Positions 1 to 12,311 of a DNA stretch of 64,000 nucleotides are shown in pieces. The notes under the pieces are model-generated. The model searched no databases. It was not told the DNA's origin and worked only from the letters and a program-made list of their open reading frames with translations. Made by a program: the position numbers and the translations under genes. This stretch comes from Rhyzopertha dominica (lineage: Eukaryota; Arthropoda; Insecta; Coleoptera; Bostrichidae). Each line of letters begins with the position of its first letter. Positions within the stretch are counted from its first letter, which is position 1. The stretch covers positions 19,282,001 to 19,346,000 of the forward strand of contig QCXZ01000064.1 in the NCBI GenBank assembly GCA_025024175.1, in the 5' to 3' direction.

Positions 1-216
1 AACTATGATGGAGCTAATATTGCGGATGACCCCGAGAGTAAAAAATGTATTTAAACAATGCAAAAATGACCTGACGTATTGATAAAGATGTGTGGTCCTC
101 TTACAGGACAAATGCTTCCTGCTTTTGTAGTCTATATGAACGCACTTGTTCTATTTGGCCAGAAGGATCACCTGGTAATCACTAGGCATTCACTGCGTTG
201 TGGTTTCAAACGTTAA
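1..216 (+). CDS. Possible 3' end of an unidentified gene running in from the left edge
   Basis: Frame 1 is open from base 1 and reads NYDGANIADDPE before a donor-like GAGA|GTAAAA at 37/38. A good acceptor (CTCTTACAG) ends at 106. Splicing this 69-nt intron keeps the frame open to a TAA at 214-216 and gives a hydrophobic stretch (MLPAFVVYMNALVLFG) and the end CGFKR. Without splicing the frame stops at TAA 52-54. The intron size matches others in the window and AATAAA signals occur about 130 nt downstream. I do not recognise the family, and the piece is too short to assign. It could be chance. Confidence 0.3.
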
Positions 217-3200
217 GAACATTAATTTACGATAATTTGAAATCTTGCTTTATAGAAAATTTTATTGCCTACCATCTATAACTAAAAAAATATTAATCAA
301 GCAAGAAACGTCCCTAAATATAAGTTTCCACGATTGCCTGCAATAAATACAAAACTTAATAACTGGGTATTATAAATAATATAAGACAATGACATTTAAT
401 CAATAGGTTACTCAATGTACAAAACACCAATCCTGATGATGAAGTTATAACCAGTAAAATATTTTGAAAGTTATACCACAAAAAATGTTAGTGTTGAAGG
501 CATTTAAAGGTACAAAAATTAACAAAAGTTTGACAAAAATGGACATTCTGATCCAGAAAATGAGAATTCTTTCCATTACTGGGTAAATACCGTACAAATG
601 GTCTACTGCTAGATAGGAGAGACAATGTATTTAAATAGGTACACTATTTACAAAACATGCCTTACTATTAGTTTATTAATTTGTTAAAAGAATACTATAT
701 TTCGGTTATTTCTAAAAAGCTGACTTGCAAGCATACAATTTTGAAATTAATGGCGTTCAAAACCACCTTACTTGAGAAGTAAACTTGAATACAAAATATT
801 TCTTATATTTAACAATGGTACTGATAATATCTTTTTAATGCAGTTGAATTGAACATTTGCCAAAACTTTTATAGTATCACGGACAGTGAAAACAATATTT
901 AAGAAAAAAATATGTTCAAACTAGATTTTTTTTCTCCTATTAGAACTGCAACCGACAACCACAAGTTACAAACATTAGATGTAGAGCTGGATTTCCCAAA
1001 AACACCTACATCATTCGACATCTTATTCCAAACTTTCCATCCTCATGCTAATAGCTCATAAAAATATCGTCAACCGAATCGGTCTGCGAATACCATTTTG
1101 CTATCTAAATTTTAAACTAATGCAGCAGCCTGCAGAGCAAATTGTAAACACGAGACGGTGCATGCTCTCAGTAAGGCGGGGAGGGGAAGGTGTGAAGTTA
1201 ACCTTGCACTTGAACCAACGAAAGAAAAAAAATATGTTAGCTTTGGCTCACGTTCAAGGCCGACTCCTCCTCGTCCAGTCGCAAGCTGCAAGTGCATACT
1301 TAAAACGGCATTTGGGCTAATAAAATTGCTATTTCGTCTGCTTTATGACCCCTTGTTTTATGCACGGGTTTTATTTTCGGCTAGCATGGTTAAATTCCTG
1401 TCGAGAGAACAACCGATGCACATTGAGTTATACTTTTTTTGGAGTTTTTTTGACATCCTTTATACTAATTTACTCTAGACAGTGAATCTGAATACACGGG
1501 TAAGTATTATAGGTAATTATCCAATTAACCTTGTATGATACGGGTTGCTGGTGTTTTCAACGATTCTAACACTTCTGTTAAACGTTTAATAGTAGGTATC
1601 TACCGTATATATTACAGATAAACTATTTCAATTCAAAAGCAATTATCCTATACGAGGACTGTGATAACAGCTCTGTTCTCAATTTTTTAACCTTAGACAT
1701 CACTATATTAGACCATTGAAAGTGGTTAGTATGTTAGAAAACGCATTCTTCATTTTGCTAAGCCTTCAGAAGCACTACCAGTGCGTTATTAAAATTTTAA
1801 ACTGCTGCGTTACCAGTACCTGCATCGAAATACATTTGCACCTTTATTATTATTAATTAAAAATGTGGAAATAGTAACAAAACTTACAGAATTTCAGATG
1901 AATGTAGGTAAGGTGATAGCCAGGGTAATTTTGATGAAGTTTGCACTTCATTTAAACCTAATCTTTATCCAGATCCTCAAATCAGTAAAAAATACAGTGT
2001 GCCGGAAAGTTCAAAAGTATCAAGCTAAGAAGTATTTTGTCAAGTAACAGATTTTTTGCGAAGTTGACGTTAAAAGACATACCATAGGAATAATTTATTC
2101 ACAGTTCACGAAAATCTGTTCTATCTATGACGAAATTGAGACGCGAAATCGCTTGCTACTCAAATTGATTATTCTCCATAAGTTGATTGCATGGAAGATG
2201 GAAGACTACACCTTTGCTAACGAATAATGGTTTAACCAGAGAAAATTAATTTGGTGATCCAAACGGTCTCTCCTGGAGAAGTCTGTATTGTGGTCAACTA
2301 AAAATGGGAAAGAGCATACACAGCATTATATATTTTTTGAGAAACGAGGTTTCCCTCCGAATGCAATACAAATGGTAATGTTTTGTTCCAATATGATAGT
2401 GATGACAATAGTTCTCCAGAATGATTACTTGCTTGATCACTTGAAAAATTGGTCAAACAACCTACAGGTACAATAGTCCGAAAGAACAACTTCAAAAATC
2501 AGTCATATTACGCTACAAAAATCATTTTATTATTCGATTAAATCACTGTCAAATTACAAACGAAGCACAATTTGAACATTTATTTAAAACAAAATTTGAT
2601 AATTTCTGAAAGGGCACATCTTTCTAAGGTCGTTTGATTCTAAGTTATAAAGCTCGCATTTTGCATTTTTTATTAGTTTTCCACGAAAAATAAACATTAA
2701 TTAGGAAGCATTAAGCCGGAAGTGACAGCTAATATAAAAATATTGTTAAAACGTGGGGACACCAACGCCTGCAAAGTAAGGAGCTGGACTGTCATCCGCG
2801 CAAATGCCTGAAGTTTCACGTTTCCGTAAGTTCTCGAAGCTTCCACGCTAGCATATTCGTCGGAAGAAGAATAGCGGTGAAGCAAGCGAATAAAGAAACC
2901 CAAGTGTTCTAAAGTGTTTATAAAAATAAAGGAAGTTAGGTTAAAAATCCGCATTTTTTCAACCCATAAAAGATACAATACATTTATGTACTATACTTTT
3001 CATTTGGTTTAATGAGTATTTCAAAAGTGATTCCAAATTTGAGAGGGTTGTAGAGGAGATAAAAATTTTTGCATATAAACCTCTAGTAGAAAACGAGCAC
3101 TTTTGCTCCTGGAGCAATATTTGTCCATAAACGTAATGTTATGTTGTTCATACCAAAAGACTTCGATATTTGGCTATATTTTATTACAGATAACCCAAAA

Positions 3201-3224
3201 TGATGGAAGGATAAATCTGAAGAG
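217..3224. other. AT-rich intergenic stretch, no gene seen
   Basis: About 3 kb with only short open frames (62-106 codons) that resemble no family and have no codon or splice support. I see no RNA gene, tandem repeat or clear transposon end here. Confidence 0.5.
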
Positions 3225-3425
3225 GAGGACAACCTATAAGTCCCTAAGCGCAATGTCCCGATTTAACCAGGTTAGATTTTTTTCATCTGGGGTTACATCA
3301 AGTCCCTGTTCACACAAGAGAAATTAGAAACTGTTATGGAGAGTGATGCTTCCATTGTTCAACAGGTAAATTTATGTAACGAGGTTAAGGGTTGCCATTT
3401 TCAACCACTGTTATAAATGTATTTA
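3225..3425 (+). pseudogene. mariner-type transposase C-terminal relic
   Basis: Two frames joined by a shift near 3272-3280 read CPDLTRLDFF and then FFIWGYIKS, matching the (S)PDLTPLDFFLWGY block near the third catalytic residue of mariner-family transposases. The frame continues about 45 codons to VNLCNEVKGCHFQPLL and a stop, which looks like the usual C-terminal CI..GGHFEHLL. The upstream part is not readable and no terminal repeats were identified. An old, dead DNA-transposon fragment. The clade within Tc1/mariner cannot be told. Confidence 0.6.
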
Positions 3426-3429
3426 TTAT

Positions 3430-6420
3430 GTTTGCGTTACCTTTAATAAAATTCGATATATAATAATAAAACTTGGCGTGGATAAAATTTCCGCCAAGAG
3501 CAAAATGTATAATAATTTCAAGATAGCCAGGCTGTTCGATATTCATAAGCACTCATTCACCCTAATAAGTAATGGAGTTCACAATACTCCATTCAATGCA
3601 AAAGTTATCGATTATTTATTTCCACATAAGATGTTGACGTTCATTTATCAAAAACACATATGTTAATGAGCCATGATAAAAGCAAAAAAAAATGAGCGTA
3701 TCTTAAGTTCAGGTTATCATCGGCTAAAAAATTATATAACGTACTTATCTACCATAATACCATAAACATTTATATATTGCGAACAGCTCAACTAGCGCGC
3801 AACTCTCAGAGATTAGAGAAATGTTTATACCTACTTCCATAGGTATTTCTGGGAAGAAAGTGGGCGGGAGCTATGGAGAAAGTCATTCCTTTTTATTTTT
3901 CATTTCAAAACAAGATTCGAACCAGCCTGTACACCTTTCTACTTCGTGCTTTTTGTTACTTATGATTGCATACGATGCCAGTGCTACTTTTGTTTCCGCG
4001 AGTTTTTTCCGAGGTCCCTGGGGTCCCACTTTTTTTATTAAGCCGGTGCTTCAGTCTACAAACTTTTCAGATGTCACTCAGATCCTCTGGATCTGTCCGG
4101 GATACCTTTAAACCGCAAATACTGAGATAAGTCGTGGGTACTACAATGTGGATTGTAAAACATTTTCTTTGCTGTATCTAATTGTGCTATTCGGCGAGCA
4201 TCAAAACATGTCTATTAACACGTGGAATAAATCAAAAGCTGATTACAGAGCCAAAACCAGTTCTGTTAACAACAGTTCGATAAGTAATTATTTTATTTCT
4301 TAAACTACAAAGGAATGTTAGCTATAATCTTTAAATTTATGCAAATTAACTGAATACATAATGTAAACGAATTGCCCAGCTTGAGACAGACACCCAGAAA
4401 ATTACACCAATGACATAGTTTCAGATATCGCAGCAGGTTACAATGTTGGTAATAGATTTGTTTGGCTATTTTATTTAACCTGGTAAAGCATGCTCAATTA
4501 TTTTTCTTTAAACTGTGGTTCTTATTTCGTTATGACAAAAGTCACGAAGATTGATACAGCAAAAAAAAAGACGGGATAAGATTCCGATTACACAATTCGT
4601 ACTTAAAATTAAAAAGAAGCTGACAGAAATGTTCTTGGTTATCTTTTCAGTACGATCAATAAGGAGCCTAGTAAAACTATAAAAATTAGGAATGCAGCAA
4701 TCCCAGAAAAAACATACCAAAATACCTAATAAACGAGCAAAATAAACTTACAGATTTACAAGGAGTCCCAAAAATAATATGTACAAAAGAGGGACCTTTA
4801 TCATTAACATATGCTATCGATTTTTAACTGGCCACCTTTAACTCTCATTCAGAAGACAAAATGTCTCTGTGGAGCTAAGCAAAGGCGCTGGTCTCCATAA
4901 TCGACCACATACTTGCTGTCCATTGGATTGACATCCTAGCGGAGTCATGTGGCAAGGTGTCATCGATAATATCGCGTCGGTACACATCTTGGTTGATTTT
5001 GACCCATCGGTCCACAAAACATCAGATGTGTGTTGTAGATGGCGCTAATTCCCCCAAAACAATAAACGATTGTAGGAACTATTGAGGACAAATTCCTACC
5101 ATTTTCCGTTTCCATTGCTGCCCTACGGTGCGATGGTTTGGAGCCGCACGTGCTTAATATTGTTTGTAATGAGGTGGATTTTTTTGAATTTGTATCAAAG
5201 GTTGAGCTCTTTTCTGACAATTTGGTGTGTATAGGACATCCTTGTGCTGACCTCATGAGCAATACTCCCCAGAGATCCCTTCCCACACCACGAATTCCAC
5301 TGGATTCGCTTGCTGATGGTGTGGTTTCTAGATGTGCCGACGCATAGTGGGATGAAAGGCGTGTTTTCATGGACATGGACCAAGAGTTCGTAAAAGATGT
5401 CAGACAAGTTTAATATCTGCCATCATTATGTTTTCCAGGGAGAGGAATATGAAAATAAAAGTCAAAATAGGAAAATTCTTACGAAATACAAAAGATAAAA
5501 TTAACAATATTATGACGAATTGGTTAAGAGGGGCGTTTACCTAGAGCGAAGCGGCTCATTTTAAGCACCTACTGTTTAATATTTTACCGAGTTATTCGAA
5601 ATTTTATCGACATGGCAATGACAAAAGATGTAGCTACAACGTAGAGTTCGAGTTTTTTCTGAATTTGGTACGGTAATGTAAATATTTGTTGTTATATTTT
5701 GCTTAAAAATGCGTATATTTGGCGAGCTATTTCTCGAAAACTAACATAAACGAAAAATTCGAACTCCGCGTTGTAGCTACATATTTCTTTGTACACTACC
5801 AAAAACATGAGCACGATAAATGAGTAAAAACGTTCAAAAAATCTAAAACCGCAAACCCTTTCGCACGAGTCCGTCACGAGAGCGGAATGCGAATGCCCAT
5901 CCCCACCAGGTCCGTCGCGTGGTATCTTGAGAACAGTAAGGCTAAGATACAAACCTGTCGGGAATCGAGCGGTATACCATTTATTCCGATATGACTGGAT
6001 TTCTAAGACTGTATGTCTAAATACACGTGACAAGTTTAATGTTAAAAGCTCTTTCACATTAATTTACTGTCTGCCGAAGTAATGGGGAGGCGGAATTAAA
6101 ATTATTATAAAAGTTCCTCCAGAAATCATAGTCGACATGCAGTTAGAATGAAATGTTATATAGTTAATATTTACAGAAATAAATCGGTTATTCCATATTT
6201 TTAATAACCTGGTATAATATCATAGTAAGTTACTAATATTATGCTTACGCTACAGTCAGCAATTTTCCGAATATTAGTTTAGCCCGTCTGATCTTTGCGT
6301 GATTTCAACTTATCGGCTACCCTCTTACGTTCCATATTCCGCTGGTAATACGGGTTGCATAGTTTACATTTCTGCCCGATCGCTCAAGTAAATGCCCCTC
6401 TTAAGGCTTTGGCGGCCAGG
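3430..6420. other. Intergenic stretch with one anonymous minus-strand open frame
   Basis: No recognised gene. The longest open frame runs on the minus strand at 4960-5376 (138 codons), in DNA richer in G+C than its surroundings. Its translation resembles nothing I know and lacks clear splice context. A CTCF-like core (GTAGATGGCGC, 5035-5045) lies inside it. Confidence 0.4.
5630..5780. repeat. Imperfect inverted repeat (hairpin), about 30-nt arms
   Basis: The left arm 5630-5659 begins GTAGCTACAACG. The right arm 5751-5780 ends CGTTGTAGCTAC and is its reverse complement with about four mismatches; weaker pairing extends outward. The loop is about 91 nt. It could be a small fold-back element or the ends of a MITE. 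No target duplication is obvious. Confidence 0.6.
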
Positions 6421-6425
6421 TGATG

Positions 6426-6551
6426 AACTGTTGTCCTGTCCAGCACCGGAGATGGAAGGACCTCTGAAGAAGCTTGCCACTCGTGCTAGCGAAACGTTAG
6501 GAAGCAATTCCAGCCCACGACGGCCTTTAGACCCGAATCAGGACAACAGTT
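6426..6551 (+). ncRNA. Hammerhead-like RNA motif closed by a 13-bp helix
   Basis: A perfect inverted pair, AACTGTTGTCCTG (6426-6438) and CAGGACAACAGTT (6539-6551), encloses CTGAAGA (6464-6470, fits the CUGANGA box), one extra A, a stem GCTTGC/GCTAGC (6472-6477 with 6485-6490, one T-T mismatch), then GAAAC (6491-6495). A GGAA-GCAA-TTCC tetraloop hairpin follows. Order and spacing resemble a hammerhead ribozyme core, a motif known from the terminal repeats of Penelope-like elements. The extra A before stem II and the unclear cleavage triplet make activity uncertain. Confidence 0.35.
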
Positions 6552-8051
6552 AACAATCTTATGTTTATACAACGTATTTTCGACGTCTGTCAAACAAATT
6601 CATAAGTGGCAAAGACGTCTTGTCACATCTTAAGAAAGCAAAATTTTAAGAAACTCCACATTGCTAGGGACACGTGACACTTCTAAAGCTGTGAATATCT
6701 AAGTCGAGATTTCATTTCAAATATTTTTAAAACCTTTCACATTGAAAGTGAACTTTTTCAGAAAGGCATTCATACTTATTTATTTAGTTTGTTCAGAATC
6801 ACCTGTGCAAAAATGTACGATTAATGTGCACGCCGCACGTTCATTTTACGAAATTTAATAAGGAAAAAATTCAATTACAAACTTTATTCTCCACAATGAC
6901 AAGTACGCTTTAACTTAACAATTTTTCTACATAAAAACTATAAAAGCCGACTGTCTTTTTTAATAACAATTCCTATGGGTGCATTTGCCCAGTTATTCAA
7001 TCAAAACGTAGTCTGGGTCGACTGACTGAAAAATCTTGTTTGTTGATTTTTTGCAAATTTCTTTCACAAAATACCTTATGAAAGTTTTTATAAAGCCTGT
7101 TTCTTGCTACAGTCCAATACTTTTTTATCTTATTGAATATCAGAAAATTTAGCGAGAAGCAAAATGTACATTTGGAAATAAACGAATAATACACACTCCT
7201 TATTCCAGAACCGCCTAGAATTATTTTTTCCTGTTTTCAAACTTTTCCGTTGCACAAAAGTTAAGAACGGTTGAGTTTCGCGACTAGCGTGAACTGATTT
7301 GTTACCTTTGGAATAATTTGTTTAAATATAATAATTAAAACCTATTTTAATGTTCCTCGATACTAAAAGAACAAATCTGCATACACTTTAAGGTCGGAAT
7401 AGGTAACATAAAAATTTTGGTGCTTGTCGAGGATTTTTTATTACCTCTCTCACTTTGCAGCGGTGCGATTTTGTTCTCGTCCTGAACTGTTGTCTTTTTG
7501 TATTTAAACCCGCTGCACGGCGCTGAACCGCAGAATCGCATCTGACACCGTCAATTATTTATCATTGACATTTTCTGTAAATGAATAGCACCGCCAAAAT
7601 CACATTACTTTTATTTATTTTACATTTTGTATATAGTATAAAAATAATGACTATTTTATCAGTGTTTGGAGAATCAAACACGTAATTTTGGGACAAGAAT
7701 CATACTTAAAACAAAAGTATCCTGGTAGGCGGTAGAGATAGAGATAATAGTGAAAGATCAAAAATTATACGGAAAAATCCTTAAAGAACGAATCACTTGA
7801 TATAAGCAGTAAGATTTATAGATATAATTTTGTAATAAACTGATAGAATCATTTTGTTAAGAACATAAATTGTTTTATAATAGAATGCGTTCAAAATAAC
7901 AGGAAAATAAACAAGTTTCGGGTGGCAGAGGAGGTAGTAACTTTGAGCTAAAATGAATGCAACAAAGATTAATCTTTCACCGTAACTTTATTCAACTGGA
8001 CTTTTTTAACTGGGCTGTACTGACTGTAACATGCCATAGCTTGTAAAGCCA

Positions 8052-8164
8052 CCGCTAGATGATGGACGCCGTTTTTTCACAAAATGTCCGGGCAATGTTA
8101 GGGCTCTGTACTTACAGATCGAACCAACTAACGTCGTAGTTCGTAAAGAAATCGCTAGATGGCG
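8052..8164 (+). promoter_or_regulatory. Two CTCF-like cores about 100 nt apart
   Basis: CCGCTAGATGATGG (8052-8065) and CGCTAGATGGCG (8153-8164) resemble the CTCF zinc-finger recognition core (CCNCTAGRKGGCGC type). The two lie in partly similar contexts (GTAAAG upstream of both), so they may belong to a short duplicated unit. The same core recurs elsewhere in the window, which could also reflect a dispersed repeat. Confidence 0.25.
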
Positions 8165-11100
8165 TTTAAGCATTCTCGCCAAATGACTGCGAAAGTGTAA
8201 TATAAAACAAGTCCACGTCGAAAATAACGCATCTTAAATGTAAGAAATATAAACGGAAATGTTCTCACAAACAAAAAGAGATTATGGCTACATGGTTGAA
8301 ATATTATTAGAGAAAGATGACAATGAAATTGAAAATAACGAACAATGCAACAATAATATATGGCACAAAACATCTACGGTAACAAAGAAACGATAACAAA
8401 AAATATAGATAATGAAAATAAAGCACCAGGACAAAAGTAATCAAATTTATAAAAGCAGAAATAGTTCTGACGCTTAAATAATACGCATGTGAACCGCATT
8501 TACCAGAGAAAAACTTAACTATAGACTATAGTCCATGTCAAAAACAACGACAATAAGACTAGTTCACCTAAGATGTTTGAGACATGCGATTAGAAGAGGT
8601 GAACGCGGATTATTTTGGCAAATAACTGTTGCCTTATGACATTCCTTCAACAATCTACCACACAATAAGAAATGGACATAAAAATAAAGGCTTAAAATGG
8701 GTGCATGTCATTTTTTCAGGGATTTTGAATTTAATGAGTTACCATAATCTTTACCATTTAGGCAGCGCTGAACAGAAAATTGAAAAGTAACAGCAAAAAC
8801 TTAAATTCATATGTTTAACATGTTTCTGATGGGTTTACTATGTTTTTACATGGGCATGGCACGAGCATGTCACGCATTCCATTGACAGTTTACATCACTT
8901 CCATCTAATCTAATTTTAGCAATCGCGTGTTGCATGTTTTCTTATTTTATCGTGATACGATGCTATTCTCATCAGAACTGTTTAAGCTGATCTATTCGTG
9001 ATTTTGGATAGGTCAAAGCAACGAGCACGTCTTCATGCGTGGACCCAGTGGAAGCCGCCGTGCTGCTACGTACTCGAATGCAGCAAAGCTTTCATTGCAA
9101 CTCATGTTTCTAGGTCAAGGCGGCCGCGATAACGGTGACCCGCCGAAACAATTTTTTTCTTACTCTCAAAACATGGATCGTGCCATAATTTATTATTAAG
9201 TATGTACGGTCAAGGAAAATGCAGCTGATAATGAAAAATTAGCATCATAATATATATAATAATTAACTCGCACACGTGCTCACTAAATTGAATATACGAA
9301 ATGAAATTACAAACGTCTACGATTTACAAGCATCTTCATAAATTACGGAAATTACGTAAAATTATTATGCAATTGCGGTATTCAACGATCACACGTGCTC
9401 ATCACAACGAATTATATCAAAAGGACACGTTACTATATCGAAGAATGGGTTTATCGTTACGTAATAATGAAGCTGAACAGTGAAGATAGTAAACATGTGC
9501 AATCGCAATTGTAGTGACGTACGAATTGGCTGCAAAACAAAAACACGTATCGTTAGAGCAAAGAACATTCAGCACTTCTAATTCTAACACCGAAACGAAC
9601 TTTCGTAAATAAAACATACGTTCGCCGATTTGCGTAAGAGAAAATACAGTAAAATCGTAATCTTAGCCTCTTAGCGTATCAGTGTATTTGAAGTTTTAAG
9701 GTCACGGTCAGTAGTTGTAACAGACCCCATCAATTATAGAATGAGAAAAGTGCTGAAATCATAAAATATATTATGTATGTTAAAGAACTTTTACTTACTT
9801 TCTTTTTTAATTTTCTTTGCTAACTAATTCCAAAGCGATGATTTAATAACACCTATCAATGCAGCAGATTTATAACCTGATAATAGAACGGGGAAGAGAT
9901 ATTGATATGTATTATTATCCGTAACTACGAAATGAATTCGTACAATCTCACAACGTCATATCCGTTAGACGCATCATTTTAATTAAACAAGTAGATCACA
10001 GACTTAAAATTACTTGTTTGAGAATTGTTACTATAAATATTAAGCTTGAGAATTATAACTGTCAATGTCGTATTTTTACAAAGTTAACTTTAGCATTACT
10101 TCAGTTCAGACTGGACTAAGTAGTTGAACGTAACCAATACTAAAAAAAACGCGCTTTGTATGAATATACACAAAATTATCGTCTCTCAGATTACAGCACC
10201 TGTAGATTCTGAATTCTTTCAGCTTCACTTTTTGTCTATTGATAATAATCGACGGTTTTATTATTTTTGGAACTGTCATCGTTAATTGAAATGCTTACTG
10301 CAGTCGGAATGAACATAAAGTGCCAACAAGTTTAACCCACGTTATTCCCTCGTAAAATTATTCTGAGATGTTATATGGATCGATTAGGTGTCATGTAAAT
10401 TGACTGGTCACACTTTGAACTTTTGCTTGCCTACTTCTCTATGTGATTTTTTTGAAAATCATTATGTGAATGTGTTAAGTAACCACTTTTCGAACTGTGT
10501 CCATACTGATTGTTTTTTATGTCAAATGACATAGTGGTTAAATTACTTAGATAATAAGGGCTCGATTGACATAAAAAGTATATACGGTTTAAACAAATTA
10601 TGACATCATATCTTAGTCATGGTAACAGACTGCTCTGCTTCAAACGTTTCAGCGATTTTGTTCAATTTTTTGCAAATATCCCTTACTTTATCCGCACTGG
10701 GTATGTATAAGCGGTATAAGTAATGATTTGTTCAAGCTTTTTAGTCGCTGCCGTACACCTTTTGGTTAGATGACTACTAATTCAGTGAACCTTTATCAGG
10801 AGTTGCCATTGCTCCACTACTCACCTTAAATACAAAGGTACTTCGCCTTTTGAGAGATGTATCTTGGGTCTGTTCTGACCTCTCAACAGTTTGTTATTTT
10901 TTAAAAGCCAAAGACTATTCTTTTTAGGTGTGAGAAGCCATATCTGTACAGAATTAATCGTAGAGATAAAAGGCTGTTTTACTACAAAATCATTTAAGTA
11001 TGAGATAGATCTGCTACCGTTACTCTTACCACATTTGCATCAAAGAGAATGATTTATCACAAAAACCTTCAGTTTTTAGGTCTCAACAATGATCTAAAAC

Positions 11101-12141
11101 TTGGCCTCTCAAGTCATAGCAGGCCTCTTTTGTCTGGTAAATTGGCCGGTTGCAAAATGCAAATTATTTTAAATCTAAAAGCCTTTCCTTTGGAAACGAT
11201 GTTTGTTATAAAAAAAAACCCAACGGCTTATCGAATAGTGGCAGTTCATTTAGCCTACTAAAACTGTTGCTTAGCTAGATTAGCAAGAATACTTATAGTT
11301 AATCCCAATTATATATAGCCGTGGAAAATTCCTGTTTTTACAAAAACCATTGTATGCCTTTGGAAATATAGTAGCGCTCTAAATTTTACAAAATTTATGA
11401 AACCTGTTATTGCTTAATTACGTACAAAAATTTGTCATCAGTTCTGTATTTCGAAGACATGCTGCTGCTTGAAATCATGAAAGGCACTACTAATGCGGAA
11501 ACATACACTTTTTCTTCTTATAAGACTTCGAGCTCATTACAAATATTTTCTTAAAACCTTTACAAGTTTTTAAGTAACTTTGGATTTGTCCTATATTTAA
11601 TATCAACAAACATCTCACCTCCGGCAAAAATTAAAACAGGAGTAGAAAATTCACTGAAACTATAGGGACCCCCCATCCTAGCATGGTATGTCTGTATCTA
11701 TAAAGAAAAGCGAAAGTTCCATGCCTTGTAAAAATCAGGCATTAAAAATAACTGTTCATAACCGGCATACTTTTAAAACTTTTCGCCAACATTCCTCTTA
11801 ATATTAAAACAGCCATATTTACAAGTAATATCGTTTTAGATAAAATGGTCATCAACTCGCATTCGTAACACACACGTAAAATATCACTCTAAATTGTTCA
11901 TAATGACCGACCTGAATCTAGCTTTTATGAGCGGCGCAATTTAGAAAGCAAAAGGATAGACCATTCCGCCGAATTTGCGGTAAAACGTTGAATATATTTG
12001 GCACTTAAATTTATTGAAGAAACAAAAATTAATGAAAACGCGCTTGTACAAATGATAGAACTGATACCGGGATGAATTTTTCACGCAATACAGTCATCAG
12101 AAAGTTCAACTATATTATTTAAAGTACTCTCGTCTTAAATT

Positions 12142-12311
12142 AAGACTCCTGTGTCCGGAAAGACTCCTGTGTCCAAGAAGTGTTTCCTCTTGTTATACCT
12201 ATAGCTGATGCTATCGCTGCCGACACAAATTTAGATTTTCTTCCGTCGACAGAAGAAGTAGTTAACCAGGCACTAGATGTGGGTAAAACAATTTTGCCAT
12301 CTGATATTTGA
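12142..12311 (+). other. Short coding-like frame after an 18-nt tandem duplication
   Basis: AAGACTCCTGTGTCC occurs twice with an 18-nt period (12142 and 12160), so the frame reads DSCVRK then DSCVQE. It stays open through PLVIPIADAIAADTNLDF and LPSTEEVVNQALDVGKT to a TGA at about 12309-12311. The composition (acidic, Ala-rich, few Asn/Lys-AAA codons) is unlike the chance frames nearby. A TAA directly precedes it and an AG (TTAAG|ACTCC) could act as acceptor. It may be a terminal exon or a gene relic; I do not recognise the family. Confidence 0.25.

Noticed and set aside
3905..3985. tRNA B-box-like sequence (minus strand GGTTCGAATC)
   Set aside because: No matching A box or cloverleaf pairing could be found around it.
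3821..4111. 96-codon plus-strand open frame
   Set aside because: No recognisable domain, biased to Ser/Phe, no start or splice context; treated as chance.
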